From NCBI RefSeq assembly GCF_037893015.1, contig NC_133661.1, positions 188,616,491-188,680,490 on the forward strand: DNA of 64,000 bases. Direction: 5' to 3'. The notes under the pieces are model-generated. The model did not search any database. It saw only the letters and a program-made list of their open reading frames with translations, and was not told where the DNA came from. Every line of letters starts with the position of its first letter. Within the stretch, counting starts at the first letter, position 1. Both the position numbers and the translations under genes were made by a program. Below are positions 32,797-44,171 of the stretch, in pieces. This DNA comes from Macrotis lagotis (Eukaryota; Chordata; Mammalia; Peramelemorphia; Peramelidae).

Positions 32797-33360
32797 TGTA
32801 TGACAAAATGAAATTTTCCTGAATTGTTTAAAGGGACCATTTAATATATTCCTTTGCATGGAATATTGCTGTTCTATAAAAAATGACAAGCACAATGATT
32901 TAAGTAAAATCTGGGAAGAAATATGAACTGATGCACAACGAACTAAGAAGTCTCAGGAGTCCATTGTACATAGTAACAGCAATATTGTGAAGAAGATAAA
33001 TATGAAAGACAGGCATTCTGATCAAGATAATGTTCCAAAACAATTCCAAAGGACCCACGATGGCAACTGCCATCTACCTTCATAGAGAGAAAACTGGTAG
33101 ACTCTGAGTGCAGATTAAAACAGAGTTTTTAAATTTTTTGATTTTTCTTGATTTTTAATGTTTGGATTTTTTTTGTAACATGGCTAATATGGAGACATGT
33201 TTTGCATTATTTCACATGTAAAATTGATACCAAATTCTTTGCTTTTTCAAGGAGAGAGGGAAATGTGGGAGGGAAGGACAAAAACATGGAAACCAATTTT
33301 TTTTTAATGAATGTTAAAAGTTTTTACATATAACTGGGATATATTTAATGAAATAAAATG
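32797..33360 (+). repeat. LINE-1 3' end, 5'-truncated
   Basis: The ORF2 C-terminal region ('gaagaaatatgaactgatgcac', 'catagtaacagcaatattgtg') is followed by L1 3' UTR ('aacatggctaatatggagacatg', 'gtgggagggaagg', 'taactgggatatatttaatgaaataaaatg'). The 3' part is shared with duplicon 2 (60,945-61,190), where the 5' part is replaced by other sequence. Confidence 0.75.
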
Positions 33361-33372
33361 TATTTAATTTAA

Positions 33373-33384
33373 ATATATATGTAT

Positions 33385-33421
<37 letters not shown>

Positions 33422-33432
33422 CATATACATAT
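33373..33432. repeat. (AC)n/(AT)n microsatellite
   Basis: About 12 AC units followed by TA repeats, about 315 bp upstream of the first receptor ATG and directly after an L1 A-rich end. Confidence 0.95.
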
Positions 33433-33693
33433 TTCTTTGAAGAAGACTGGAAGCTATCATAGTAAAGTTGTGTAACAAGTTGCATCAACATTGTAAATTG
33501 GTCTTCATCATAACAGAAGACTTCCAACTGTCTTAGTTGTAGAACAATATAATCTTTAGTTGTATGTCAGCCTTCATTATGAAGATCAAGATAGGAATAA
33601 ATATCCTTTGTTTTCATAAGAAGGAGAGATCCAGAATTTCTCAATACTAAGAGTAAATATCCTTCCTCAATCTACTTCCATTAATTAATCTCT

Positions 33694-33713
33694 GCTATTT
33701 ATTTTACTTCCAG
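33694..33713 (+). promoter_or_regulatory. Splice acceptor of the first OR coding exon
   Basis: A pyrimidine-rich tract ending 'tttattttacttccag' at 33,713, 33 nt before the ATG. It is conserved at the same distance in the second gene (61,662). This fits the usual OR structure of upstream non-coding exon(s) spliced to one coding exon. Confidence 0.7.
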
Positions 33714-33746
33714 ATAACTGAAAAAAATTTCATTCATCCCAAGTCA

Positions 33747-34721
33747 ATGAACGAAACAAATCACTCCCGAGTGTCTGAGTTCATCTTGCTGGGACTCTCT
33801 GACTCCCCAGAACTCCAACCCATCTTCTTTGTTGTGTTTTCTTTGCTCTACATTGCTATTCTGATGGGAAACTTCCTTATCATCCTCACAGTGATTTCAG
33901 AACCACGTCTTCACTCTCCCATGTACTTTTTACTTGCTAATCTCTCTTTTATAGATGTATGTGTGGCCTCTTTTGCGACTCCTAAGATGATTGCAGATTT
34001 CCTTGTTGAACAAAAAACTATCTCTTTTGAAGCTTGTCTAGCTCAAATTTTCTGTGTACACCTTTTCGCTGGGAGTGAGATGGTCCTTCTTGTGTCCATG
34101 GCTTATGATCGCTATGTTGCCATATGCAAACCTCTCCACTATATGACTATCATGAGTTGGCGTGTCTGTATCATTCTGGTCGTCATTCCCTGGTCTGTTG
34201 GTTTTATACACACAACTAGCCAACTGGCATTTACAGTGAACTTGCCCTTTTGTGGTCCCAACAAGGTAGACAGCTTTTTTTGTGACCTCCCTCTGGTGAC
34301 CAAACTTGCTTGTATAGATACCTATGTTATTAGCTTACTAATTGTTGCTGACAGTGGCTTTCTCTCCATGAGCTCCTTTCTGCTCCTGGTTATTTCATAT
34401 ACAGTCATACTATTCACGGTACGTAATCGCTCATCAGCTAGTATGGCAAAAGCACGTTCTACATTGACTGCCCATATCACTGTGGTAATACTATTCTTTG
34501 GGCCATGCATTTTCATATATGTCTGGCCCTTTAGTGGCTACTCAGTGGACAAAGTTCTTGCAGTGTTTTATACCATCTTCACTCCCATATTAAACCCAGT
34601 TATTTACACCCTGCGGAACAAAGAGGTAAAGGCAGCCATGTCTAAATTGAAGAGCCGATATCTAAAGTCTAGGCAAGTATCTGCTATAATAAGAAATGTC
34701 CTATTTTTGGAAGCCAAGTAA
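33747..34721 (+). CDS. OR4K15: Olfactory receptor, family 4K (OR4K15-like), copy 1
   Basis: Odorant-gated class A GPCR acting through Golf in olfactory cilia. The 324-aa frame is intact and intronless. Hallmarks: N-glycosylation sequons at N2 and N5; 'GN' at 41-42 in TM1; 'PMYFLL' 58-63; 'MAYDRYVAIC' 118-127 at the end of TM3; paired extracellular Cys at C97 and C179, with further loop Cys at 169 and 189; 'SY' at 217-218 in TM5; 'KARSTLTAH' 235-243 at TM6; 'NPVIYTLRN' 283-291 in TM7; and a longish basic C-tail. As I recall it, human OR4K15 shares the same 'MNETNHSRV' start, the long loop-2 block 'FTVNLPFCGPNKVDSFFCDL' and the 324-aa length. Odd residues compared with copy 2 are W138, P148 and C103. 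The start is chosen for the conserved N-terminus and the acceptor 33 nt upstream. Ligand unknown. Confidence 0.95.
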   Translation: MNETNHSRVSEFILLGLSDSPELQPIFFVVFSLLYIAILMGNFLIILTVISEPRLHSPMYFLLANLSFIDVCVASFATPKMIADFLVEQKTISFEACLAQIFCVHLFAGSEMVLLVSMAYDRYVAICKPLHYMTIMSWRVCIILVVIPWSVGFIHTTSQLAFTVNLPFCGPNKVDSFFCDLPLVTKLACIDTYVISLLIVADSGFLSMSSFLLLVISYTVILFTVRNRSSASMAKARSTLTAHITVVILFFGPCIFIYVWPFSGYSVDKVLAVFYTIFTPILNPVIYTLRNKEVKAAMSKLKSRYLKSRQVSAIIRNVLFLEAK

Positions 34722-35039
34722 TTGCTCCACAACTTATCCTTTTCTAACATATGTGACCAAAGACCACTGTAATATTAAACTCTTGAACTGCTTGTTTCAA
34801 AACACAAGAAAAGAGAAATATTTGCAAGATTTGTAAAAACAGGGTAAATAGGGTGATGACAAAACATGATGTGATGTGATAGTTGATATTTTCTTTTATT
34901 TTGCACTTCTTTTATGTGTTCTAATAGAAAGTCAATTTTTAGCATGGAGTCTATTGGAAAGGGAAATAAATAAATTCATGAGATTTAAGTAGAAGGCAAA
35001 ATATGTCTCCCTGGAAGGATTCTATATTGAAATTATATA

Positions 35040-35040
<1 letters not shown>
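34722..35040. other. 3' flank of the first OR gene
   Basis: It is homologous to 62,671-63,000 but visibly more diverged than the coding exon. Likely 3' UTR; candidate 'aataaa' signals lie near 34,964, but no specific cleavage site can be assigned. Confidence 0.45.

Positions 35041-35119
<79 letters not shown>
35041..35119. repeat. (TA)n microsatellite
   Basis: About 39 TA units, 320 bp past the first receptor stop codon. The corresponding position in duplicon 2 (about 63,005) has only 'gaatatacagataata'. Confidence 0.97.
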
Positions 35120-35120
<1 letters not shown>

Positions 35121-35139
35121 CCAATATTTAGATGCATGG

Positions 35140-35395
35140 TATAAAGGGGGAGATGGTATTGGAGATCTAGATGACTAGATGATCTGGGTTTAAGAGACTG
35201 ATGGAGTAGAAAAATTCCTAGATTTTAATCATAAAGTCAAAGACTTCCTTAATCTGCTATTTGCTGTGTCTGTAATATTGAAAAAATCTCTTTATGTTTC
35301 TTGGTATCTGTTTCCTCATATGCAAAAGGAAAACATTAAACTAGATGGTCTCCATTCTCCAGCTCTAAATCTTATAGTCAGATTTACAGTTCTTT
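35140..35395 (+). repeat. MIR-type SINE fossil, shared
   Basis: 'ctgggtttaagagactg...tttgctgtgtctgtaatattgaaaaaatctctttatgtttcttggtatctgtttcctcatatgc' is a MIR core. Partner at 63,010-63,250. Confidence 0.65.
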
Positions 35396-35834
35396 TCTGT
35401 TATTTTCTACCTATATAATTTAACTTGTGTGACTCTCGAATTTTTCATATATTAAAAAAGAGATTAAAAATACATTTTGTCAGGTTTTTCAAATGGTTTG
35501 TCCCTCTTTGAACGTTTCCCTAAAATGCAACATTGAGTACAGCTAGGCATGAATAATGAGAAAAATAGTACAGAGCATTTCCTAAGTTGCTCACTCTGCC
35601 TATCTGTCTCTGATTATATTAGACTTCTACTGTAAAAAAAAAGCTTTTATTAGTTAATTATTGTCTGAAGAACAAAATGTAATCTACTTTTCTTGGTATT
35701 CAAGGTCATTCATAACTTAAGTTACTAACTTCCTTTCTTACTACTATCCTTTAACAATTCTATATTTCAACAACAGACTATTCATTTTAACTCATAATAT
35801 TAACATCCTTCAACTTTTTACTCTCATCCTAGAG

Positions 35835-36045
35835 ACAGTTTGATGGAGCAATGGATGAGTGTTATACTTGAAAGTTGATTTTATGCTTCCTAGCTATTTG
35901 ACCTGGACAAGTCACTAAACATTAGCCTATTTCAGTTTCTTCAAGTGTAAAATGGAGATAATAATAACATCTTCCTCCCATGATTGTCATTAGATAATTT
36001 TATAAAGCATATGGCAAATAATATGTGATTGATAAATACTTCTCT
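35835..36045 (+). repeat. MIR SINE fossil
   Basis: 'tagctatttgacctggacaagtcactaaacattagcctatttcagtttcttcaagtgtaaaatggagataataataacatctt' is a good MIR match including the 3' end. The duplicon 2 partner would lie beyond the window. Confidence 0.8.
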
Positions 36046-36049
36046 GTTC

Positions 36050-36475
36050 TGATCCCCCCCCAACATCCTCCCAACATAGTTGGAATTCTAGTAGAGCCTG
36101 AGTTATGTGAGGGCAGTAACTGTTTTCTTTCTTTTCTTTGTATCCCTAGCACATAGCCAAGGATGTAAAATTGTAATCTTTTGCAATAAAATTTTTCAAT
36201 TTAATAAGTGATGATGTATTTAATGGAATTGGATTCTTCACTTCCATTCCCATCACTTGAATTTTTTTCTCTTTTTTCTAGTTCCAACTCAAGAGATAAG
36301 TCTCCTATAGAGTTTGGGCTGAAATTGAGTTTCCTTTTTGGAATTTTACATAATGTTCTATAAACTATTCTTTGTAGCAGCATGCCCCACTTCCATCATT
36401 ACATTCATTTGATTGTAAGTTCCTTGATTAAAGAACCTTGTCCCTTCTTTACTCCTATTTGATCTTTTTATGCTT
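36050..36475. other. Unrecognised AT-rich sequence
   Basis: Only a 60-aa minus frame (36,201-36,383) without recognisable features. No repeat identified with confidence. Confidence 0.4.
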
Positions 36476-36479
36476 AATG

Positions 36480-36715
36480 CAGTGGACAGAACTGACTAGA
36501 GTCAGAGGATCTAAATTAAAGTCCCATCTCCAACTGTGGGACTTTAAACAAATCATTAAATACTCCAGGTCCTCAATTTGCACTTCTATAAAATGAGATG
36601 TAGAAGGTATCTAAGGTCTTATGCAGTCCAAGAATTGTGTGGAAGTATCACACAATCCTATGATCCTTGCACACAGCAACTACTTAGCAAATGTTTATTG
36701 AATTGAAATTAATTA
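36480..36715 (+). repeat. MIR-like SINE fossil
   Basis: 'agagtcagaggatctaaattaaagtcc...gggactttaaacaaatcattaaatactccaggtcctcaatttgcacttctataaaatgag', ending 'caaatgtttattgaattgaa', is MIR-like along its length. Confidence 0.65.
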
Positions 36716-36719
36716 AATG

Positions 36720-37218
36720 TTTTCATTCCACAGATAAATATAAGGAATACAGTACAATTGCTGTGACTCAGGAAAGGTCAAATATTGGCTTAAAATCTTC
36801 ATGATAAAAAATCAGATCACATCTTAGAGAAGGTTATGATAAAAGATAATGGTGAATTAGGCAATGAATTCCTACAAAGGGGATTGGGGAACTAGGGCTA
36901 GAAGGAAGGCAGTAGGACAAGGCGTTAGTGAGGAAGGAGAAGACAAAGAAGATTTTTGTCATAGTTTAAAAACCCAGGGCTTGCACACATCTTGATAGTT
37001 TTCAGTAATTGAAGTGCAGAGTCAGAATTTGTTATAACTTAGCAATAGCATAATTATTTCCACTTTATCTAGATATTCAATTGTTAAATCATCAGAGCAA
37101 CTCTATTGCTAAAATGATCCAACAAAATTCTGAGTTACCTTGGAATTCTTTTGTTACCCAGGAATAAATTAAATATTTCTAGTAAAAAAACATTACTCAG
37201 AAAGAAGGAAAAGAAAGA

Positions 37219-37220
<2 letters not shown>
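36720..37220. other. Unrecognised sequence
   Basis: No gene, SINE or LINE features seen. Confidence 0.4.

Positions 37221-37222
<2 letters not shown>

Positions 37223-37272
<50 letters not shown>
37223..37272. repeat. (TG)n microsatellite
   Basis: About 25 TG units. The frame across it (37,151-37,333) is an artefact. Confidence 0.97.
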
Positions 37273-37273
<1 letters not shown>

Positions 37274-37620
37274 TTGCGTGTTCAGGGACAGAATTTTATT
37301 GGTATTATAGACAAAGTGAGAGAAAATGAGTAAAAACAAGTTCTCTTCAAGAAATATAAGGTTTTAAGAGATTTGAAATGAACAAACTATATTGTATGTT
37401 TTAGATATGTCTTGGGTTTGCAAATTTTCCTACTCTAGTCAGATCTGGTACTGGAATTAGTCTGAATTATTTGTGATATAGACTAAAGAACTGAAATACT
37501 AACTGATGGTGGTTTTTGTCTTCAAGTAACAGATACACGCCCATTAAGTGGTGCCCATGGAATGTCCTTTAAAAAAATTTAAAAGAACTCTTCCCAATGT
37601 GAATGTGAATCTAATCAGTT

Positions 37621-37747
37621 ATTTTCTGCCTTTTTTTGGTAAGGCTCAAGGTCACACAGCTAGGTAATTATTATGTGTCTGAGACCAGATTTGAACTCAG
37701 ATCTTCCTGACTCCAGAGCTGGTGTTCTATCCACTGTACCACCTAGA
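37621..37747 (-). repeat. SINE (minus) with target-site duplication
   Basis: Reversed, slightly shortened SINE ('aaggtcacacagctaggtaattattatgtgtctgag...' to 'tgtaccacctaga') flanked by 'ctaatcagtt' at 37,611-37,620 and 37,748-37,757. Confidence 0.88.
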
Positions 37748-37794
37748 CTAATCAGTTTTTCCTCAATCCAATTCTTTGAAGTTATTCATTCTTA

Positions 37795-37949
37795 TCTTTT
37801 TTTAGGTTTTTTTGGAAGGCAAATGGGGTTAAGTGGCTTTCCAAAGGCCACACATCTCGGTAATTATTATGTGTCTGAGGCCAGATTTGAACTCAGGCAC
37901 TCCTGACTCCAGGGCTGGTGCTCTATCCACTGCACCACCTAGCTGCCCC
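37795..37949 (-). repeat. SINE (minus) with target-site duplication
   Basis: Reversed full-length SINE ('ttttttaggtttttttggaaggcaaatggggttaag...' to 'ccacctagctgcccc') flanked by 'tcattctta' at 37,786-37,794 and 37,950-37,958. Same orientation as its neighbour 50 bp away. Confidence 0.88.
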
Positions 37950-38149
37950 TCATTCTTACTTTCAAAGAGTACCAATGACATCAATTTATGTCTTAACCCA
38001 CAAGTAAATCTAATTTAAGTGAATCAATGTTAGACAAGTCTCGCTCTCTCTGTTCCAGAGTTAAGTGGTAAGATAAAAGTTAAGTTGACAGATGTTGACC
38101 CTGGATACAGTGGATGAGAGTGGTGTCTGATGTCTAACAAAGATCAAAA

Positions 38150-39240
38150 CATGCCATGGAATCTACTTCAGCTACAGAAAATTCGATCTTCAAATACAAG
38201 ACTCATGAACAAGAATAAAAAGCTAAATAAAAGGAAAAAAAATCTTATTATTCAACAAAGTTAAGCAGTTTACATCATTGCTTGGAAAGATGATGCTTGT
38301 AATTCTTGAGAAATGTAAACCACTTAGTGGTGTTAGGAATTTCTGTAGACAAAGAATTTGTTTATAGGTTGACTTTGATTGGAAGATATAAGAAATTAAG
38401 GGAGAAAAAGGATTGTAATGGGAGATGAGGAAAGAACATTCAGATTAGGTAAATTACATCACATTAAGAGGTAGGAGTAAAAAACCTATTACAGTTGAAG
38501 GAAAGGAGGCTAAAGATTGAATCTTTATCTCCTCAGATTTGACTCAAAGAGAGAATAACATATATATTAAATTGGTTAAAGAAATTTATCTTACTCTAGA
38601 AGGAAGTAGAAGAGGGAAAAACAAATAAGAAAAAAGGACTGATTTGAAGGGAGAGTTGATTGAGGGGGATGGTGGTCAGAAGCAAAACACTGGTGAGAAG
38701 GGACAAAGTGAAAGAGAAGATAAAAGTATGACTGTGGCTGGGAGGGGGGAGATGAAGAAAAATACATGGTTAGTAATCATAACTGTGAATTTGAATGGGC
38801 TGAGCTCTCCCATTAGACAGAAGTATATTAAGTAGAGTGGATTAAAAACCAGATTTCTCCAATATGTTGTTTACAAGGAATACCGTTGAAGCAGAAAGAT
38901 ATACACAGAGTAAATTTAAAAGGAGAATATATTGCTTCAGCCAAAATAAAAAATACAAATTTCAAAAGAAGTGACTTTGATATTGTCAACAATAGAAGTA
39001 TCTGAGACAATTCCAAAAGACTTAGGAATAAAACCTTCCATCTCCAGAAGAAAAATAAAGTTTGAACACAAATCAAAGCATACATTTTTCTTTCTTTTTT
39101 TTAAGGTTTGTGTTTTCTTTCATCATATGACTAATATAGGATTGTGTTTTGCTAACTATACATATATAACATATCAATCTGCTTGTCTTGGAACTCAAAA
39201 TTATTTTCAAAAAATAATGTAAAATTATTTTAAATGTAAA
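38150..39240 (+). repeat. LINE-1 with spacer, ORF2 start and 3' end; most of ORF2 deleted
   Basis: It shows the ORF1-end/spacer signature ('attcgatcttcaaatacaagactc'), the purine-rich spacer, and then the ORF2 N-terminus in the frame 38,644-38,835 ('IITVNLNGLSSPI', family 'ITLNVNGLNSPIKR'), continuing in decayed frames to about 38,965. It then jumps to the L1 3' UTR ('gacaattccaaaagacttagg', 'cttgtcttggaactcaaaatta'). An internally deleted, inactive L1. Confidence 0.7.
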
Positions 39241-39249
39241 TGTAATAAA

Positions 39250-40975
39250 TAGTTAAAATAATAATCAACTAAGAAATGTCAGGTTAGAATAGAATACTTG
39301 TTTTACTGAAGTCTTAGTATCAGGATGAGAATTTCATTCTGTTTGTCCAAGTGGTTATCTATGAATTTGTTGCAGCTCATGCTCTTTATTCTTTTTAAAG
39401 TAGCATTGATTTTACCATTTCATTGATACAGAACAAATGGGAGAGAAATGTCCTGTTTGGTGAATCTGGTTTAGATTGTTTTTCCTTATTTGGGAAAACT
39501 TTGGGACACCTCAGAAATGAATTCCCAGACGGATGATGAGTGCAACCCTTGGACTTACCAATTTCACCAAAAGTTGAATGGTTTAGATTTTAAACATATT
39601 AGCCAAAATGCCTTTACCTGCTTGGATGAGGAGGCCTATTCAAGGGGTTATCCATGAGGTTTTCATAGAGTTGTCTGTAGAAAGAAAGAATGTGTCACCA
39701 AGTAGACCCCTCTAGAATAACAAGATGAGGCAGTGGTAAGGGACCAGACCTGAGAAAAAATAGAACCCTGCAGACCATTGGAAAAGGGAAAAGGCAGTAA
39801 GCTTTGCACAGCTAAATTGGATTGATTCCTCCCTTGTCTGAGTCCTTGTGCATAGTATTAAGAACTATGGGATCACAAAATCACAGATGAAGAGGTGGAT
39901 AAAATATATCTAAAGGCAATTATTAACAATAAAGGCATCTTCAATGATGGTAAGTTCACCTGGATTTCGAAGCATGGATCAAGGAAAAGGATGACTAATG
40001 ACTTCACCCTTGAAGCTCTTTTTGCCCATCATGCCATTTCCATTCCACTTCCACATTTCTGCTCCTCATATCCCTTGTGTTTCACATAGCTGCCATATAC
40101 TAGAAAAGTTGATTCCTGTCCAGACATTTTTAGAGTGAGAAAACTGAGTGCTCCTGAAATTTGGATATGATTTGACTTTGCTTATTGTTAAAGAAGACAG
40201 AACCTTATACCGCAATCCGGCCTGAGTGGATTTTTAGAGCAATATGAATCTCCTCCTTGGCAAGTCCCAACTCTGAGTCACTTCCTAAACAGCATTGCCC
40301 CCCTCCCCAGGGATCTACACAAGGAAGAGACCAGTTCATGTCAGTTGGACAAATTTGACCATCTGTCCTCTTTTCCATTGACCTGTAGGGACCAGTTTTC
40401 ACTCAGCCCTGGGCCCTTGATATTGTCTGATCTGTTTAGTGTGGGAGAAGGGCATAATTCTTAGTGATATATTTCTTCATCTTACAGAAGACCCATAAAC
40501 ATCCCTCTTTCTTATTGTGTTCCTTACATTGAAGTGTGCCCCTTCAAAATCATTCACTAACCTTGCAGAAAGTACAAAAAGGAGAGAATCATGATACAAC
40601 ACTTCCAACTTCCTAAAGAAAGGTGCAAATGGGTGTCCCAGGAAGTGAATCATACTTGTTATGAAAACATGCATGTTGCAGCACATCTTGTTTGTGGGAT
40701 TCCATGTGTATGTGTGCTTATGTCTATGTATTTAAAAAAAGAATAGGATATCTTTTCCAGAGATATGCAGAATCCCCACTTTCAAAGAAGGGGCATACTC
40801 CTATGTTGGCCTATCATAATAAAATAGGCCTCTGTAGAAGGAAATCCTGGAGAGTAACTGAATGAAAAATATCAACCAAAGTCAGTTCTCATAATTCTTA
40901 TAAAACAATATGAGATATGAAAAATAAAGCAAAAGTATTGAAAAGGGGATGAAATCACTTTAAAGCAAAGGTTCC
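39250..40975. other. 1.7 kb of unidentified sequence
   Basis: Less AT-rich than its surroundings. The longest frames are 64-69 aa (39,895-40,089 +; 40,205-40,402 -; 40,477-40,686 -) with no recognisable domain. It could be an LTR-like or DNA-transposon fossil, or single-copy DNA at the end of duplicon 1. Confidence 0.35.
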
Positions 40976-40979
40976 TTTT

Positions 40980-41565
40980 TTAAAAAAATATCGATTTTTT
41001 TCTTTCTGCATGAAAATATGTATATTTATTCCAACTCCATTAGAAGTTTAAATTAGAAAAAATTATTGAGTAAAATTAATAACATCATCTGAAGATACAT
41101 GCAAAATTTTACTTCTGTAATATCCACCTACTTCTTTCTATTTTTTAAAAAATATAGATCTATTTTTCTCTTTCTCCTATTCTATTAAGGAAAAAGAAGT
41201 AAAAGTAAAGATATTCTTATAGCAAGCATGTATGTTGAAGAAAAACAATTTCATTTATGGTTGTATTCTTTCTATCATTTTATATCTGCTATATCCATAT
41301 ATATGTATGCATGTATGGATTTTATGTATATGTATGTATAGACATCTATGAATGTGTATGCATATTTCCTCCCTATATCTAACACTTTTTGTCATAGCAT
41401 GTTTCATCATAGGTCCTCTGGAATCATTTGTCTTCAATGAATTGATAATAGCTCTTACAACCTCCTATGCTGTTTCATCATATAGTATTTGTTATCATAG
41501 AAATTGTTCTGGTTTTTGCTTAGATGACACTATGTCACTTCCACATTTCTTTCCATGTCATTTTT
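40980..41565 (-). repeat. Possible old LINE-1 3' region (minus)
   Basis: Patches such as 'ttcaatgaattgataatagc' and 'ctatgctgtttcatcata' resemble reversed L1 3' UTR/ORF2 end, with (ATGT)-rich sequence at 41,290-41,360. Weak. Confidence 0.35.
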
Positions 41566-42195
41566 AAATAATCTATTTCATCATTTTTATAACAATGAAT
41601 TCCATCATATTTACAAATCACAACTTATTCATGAGATGGAAAAATTACTTCTAATATCTATGGAGAAGAAAAAAGTTCACAGTTAAACAAAGAATAGTAT
41701 GAATGAACAGAAACTGAAATTAATAATTTGATTACATGAAATTAAAAGATTTTGTGCAAGAGAATCCACTAAAGTTAACAAAAAATGATTAGTAATTAAC
41801 TGGGAGAAAAACATTTTGCAGCAAGTTCCTTTGATTAAGGTCACATTTCTAAACTAAAGAAGGAATGGATTGAATTCTACAAGAATAAGGAACATTTTTT
41901 TGAATTTAAAAAATAGTCTAAGGACAGTTTCAAAAGTGAAACTAGGATTTCTATAGCTATGTGAAAAAAAATTTTGACATCACTATTAATTAGATAAATG
42001 TATATTAAAGCAATTCTGAGTTTGACTTCATACTTATCAAGGAACTAAAGATGACAAAAAGAAAAATATGAAATGTTGGAGAGACTGGGGAAAATAGTCA
42101 AATTAAAATTATACTGATAAATTTGTGAATAATTACATCTATGCTGGAAAGGAATTTGGGATTATATAGAAAATGTTATTAACCAGGGCATTCTT

Positions 42196-42345
42196 TTTTT
42201 TAGGTTTTTTCAAAGCAAAAGGGGTTAAGCGGCTTGCCCAAGGCCACACAGCTAGGTAATTATTAAGTGTCTGAGACTGGATTTGAATCCAGATAATCCT
42301 AACTCCAAGCCCTGTGTTTTATCCACTATGCCACCTAGCCGCCCC
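42196..42345 (-). repeat. SINE (minus) with target-site duplication, duplicon 2 only
   Basis: Reversed SINE flanked by 'taaccagggcattctt' at 42,180-42,195 and 42,346-42,361. The empty site in duplicon 1 is at about 13,457 ('gcaggccatgtttcc'). Confidence 0.93.
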
Positions 42346-42361
42346 TAACCAGGGCATTCTT

Positions 42362-43385
42362 GTTGATTCATCTATACCATCACTACACCTACATTTAAAG
42401 CAGATCAGAGAAATAGGAAAAAATTCTATATGTACAAAATATTTAGATTATCTATTCTTGAGTGGACAAAAATATTGGAAAATAAGGTGTTCATAAATTG
42501 AGCAATGACTAACATAGGAGGTTTTTTAAAAAATTCTTTATAACTTCATTTTAATATAATCATTTTCTTTGTGATGTTATGTATTTCAAAAAATTATTCT
42601 GTGAAGTTCAGAAGCTTCACCAGAAGAGTCCATGAAAAACAATAAAGGTTAAGAATCCCTACCTTAAGGTTAAAAAAAAATGATATTAAAAAAACTCAAA
42701 GGCTATAACCACAAATATGTGATTACATTATGCTTTCCCTATAGATACACACAAACCCTAATGCCATGCTATAGCATCCTTGGGTAGTAGAGCATGTGCT
42801 AAAAAAAGAAAATTTAAACCAGATTCAGGTTGAAGGGATAATCACCAAAGGGTTTTGTAACTACTTTTGAGCATATTTTGGGCAGAACCCAGCTCCACAC
42901 TTTGCTTACTTGTCCACTGACCTACCTCAGAATCTTTTCCACACTGTCTGATCTTATCGTAACCCTGCATCCATGTTGTAGTCTCTGTCAAGAAATGACC
43001 ATCCAGAAGTTATAGAGGCAAATAAAATTTGAAACTACAGGTAGTATAGATAACAGCCATGGAATTTCACCTTAGCTAAATGTTTACTTAGTAGTAGATC
43101 AGTTCATACTCTCCACCTCTCAGGAGTTAAGCAAGATTAACAGAGGGAATAATGAATTGATATAGCAAAGGAAAATATAATGCATAAAAGAAATTCTATG
43201 TTGTTAGAAGATCCCATGTTAAAACTCCATAAAAGGAAAATAATTCCGCAAAATACAAAAATAGACTGAGCTAGAATGATGGTGAGGAAAATTAGAAACT
43301 TTAGTAAAAATAAATTCAATAAATACTGAAATTATAGTAAAAATAGTGAGGACAGAAACTATAAAATCTAAGTTATCAGTGAATG
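42362..43385. other. Duplicon single-copy sequence
   Basis: It pairs with 13,470-13,946 and 15,220-15,980 of duplicon 1. No gene is seen; the short minus frames at 43,137-43,458 have no recognisable domain and are not matched in duplicon 1. Confidence 0.45.
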
Positions 43386-44171
43386 ACAGAAAAATTGGGG
43401 GGGGGAGGAGCCAAGATGGCAGCAGGTGAAGAACCTCTCTTAGGTTCTCTCTCTCCAAAATATTTCAAAAATTTTTTAATTATTATTCTAACTAAATTTT
43501 CAAGAGACAGAACCCACAGAAAGATCCAGTGAAGCAATTCTCCAGCCCACGGTAACCTGAAAAATAGTGGAAAAATTCTGTTCCGTGGTGTTAGAGGGTC
43601 GGCCTCCAGATTGAAAGAACTTCAGACACGAGGAACAGCCCCTGAGAGCAGCCCCAGGGTACCTGGGAGCCTTGGATCCAGCAGCAGAAGCAGTTTTCTG
43701 ACCACCCCAGGGAGCACAAAGCACAACTTGGAAGATCAGCAGGGAGACCTCTGCCAGAGAGAGGAGGAAGCCCAGGCCCTCAGAAGTCACTACATTCAGC
43801 ATGGTCACAGCACTCAGCATTCCCAGATTCAGGAAATGGAAGCAGGTCCATGGAGCCTTTAGGCAGCTGCTCCCTGAGTGCTCAGCCCACTGAAGGTAAG
43901 GGAATGGAGGGAGACTTCTGAGGTCTACCCTTTGTCCCTGGAAAAGGACTCTAGGGCTCTGAGCACATTCAGATCCTGATTATAGTGTAAGCCCACCATA
44001 AAGCAGGGACACCCCCAGCCCCATGGCAGAGGGGTACAGTTGTGGTCATTCACAGACCAGGAGAGCAGTCAGAGCCTCACACACTGAGGTCCCTGTGCAG
44101 ATGTCTCAATAAAACTCAAAAACTCAAAAGCTCAGGAATTACCCCCACCCAAACCAGGCACAGGCTGGGGA

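Noticed and set aside
34038-34516. Minus-strand frames of 61-64 aa in OR copy 1, with similar ones at 62,088-62,465 in copy 2
   Set aside because: They are antisense shadows of the receptor exons; their conservation simply follows the sense strand.
43500-43862. 106-aa minus and 83-aa plus frames
   Set aside because: Both fall in the GC-rich L1-type 5' UTR of the second HAL1-like element, which commonly shows chance open frames.
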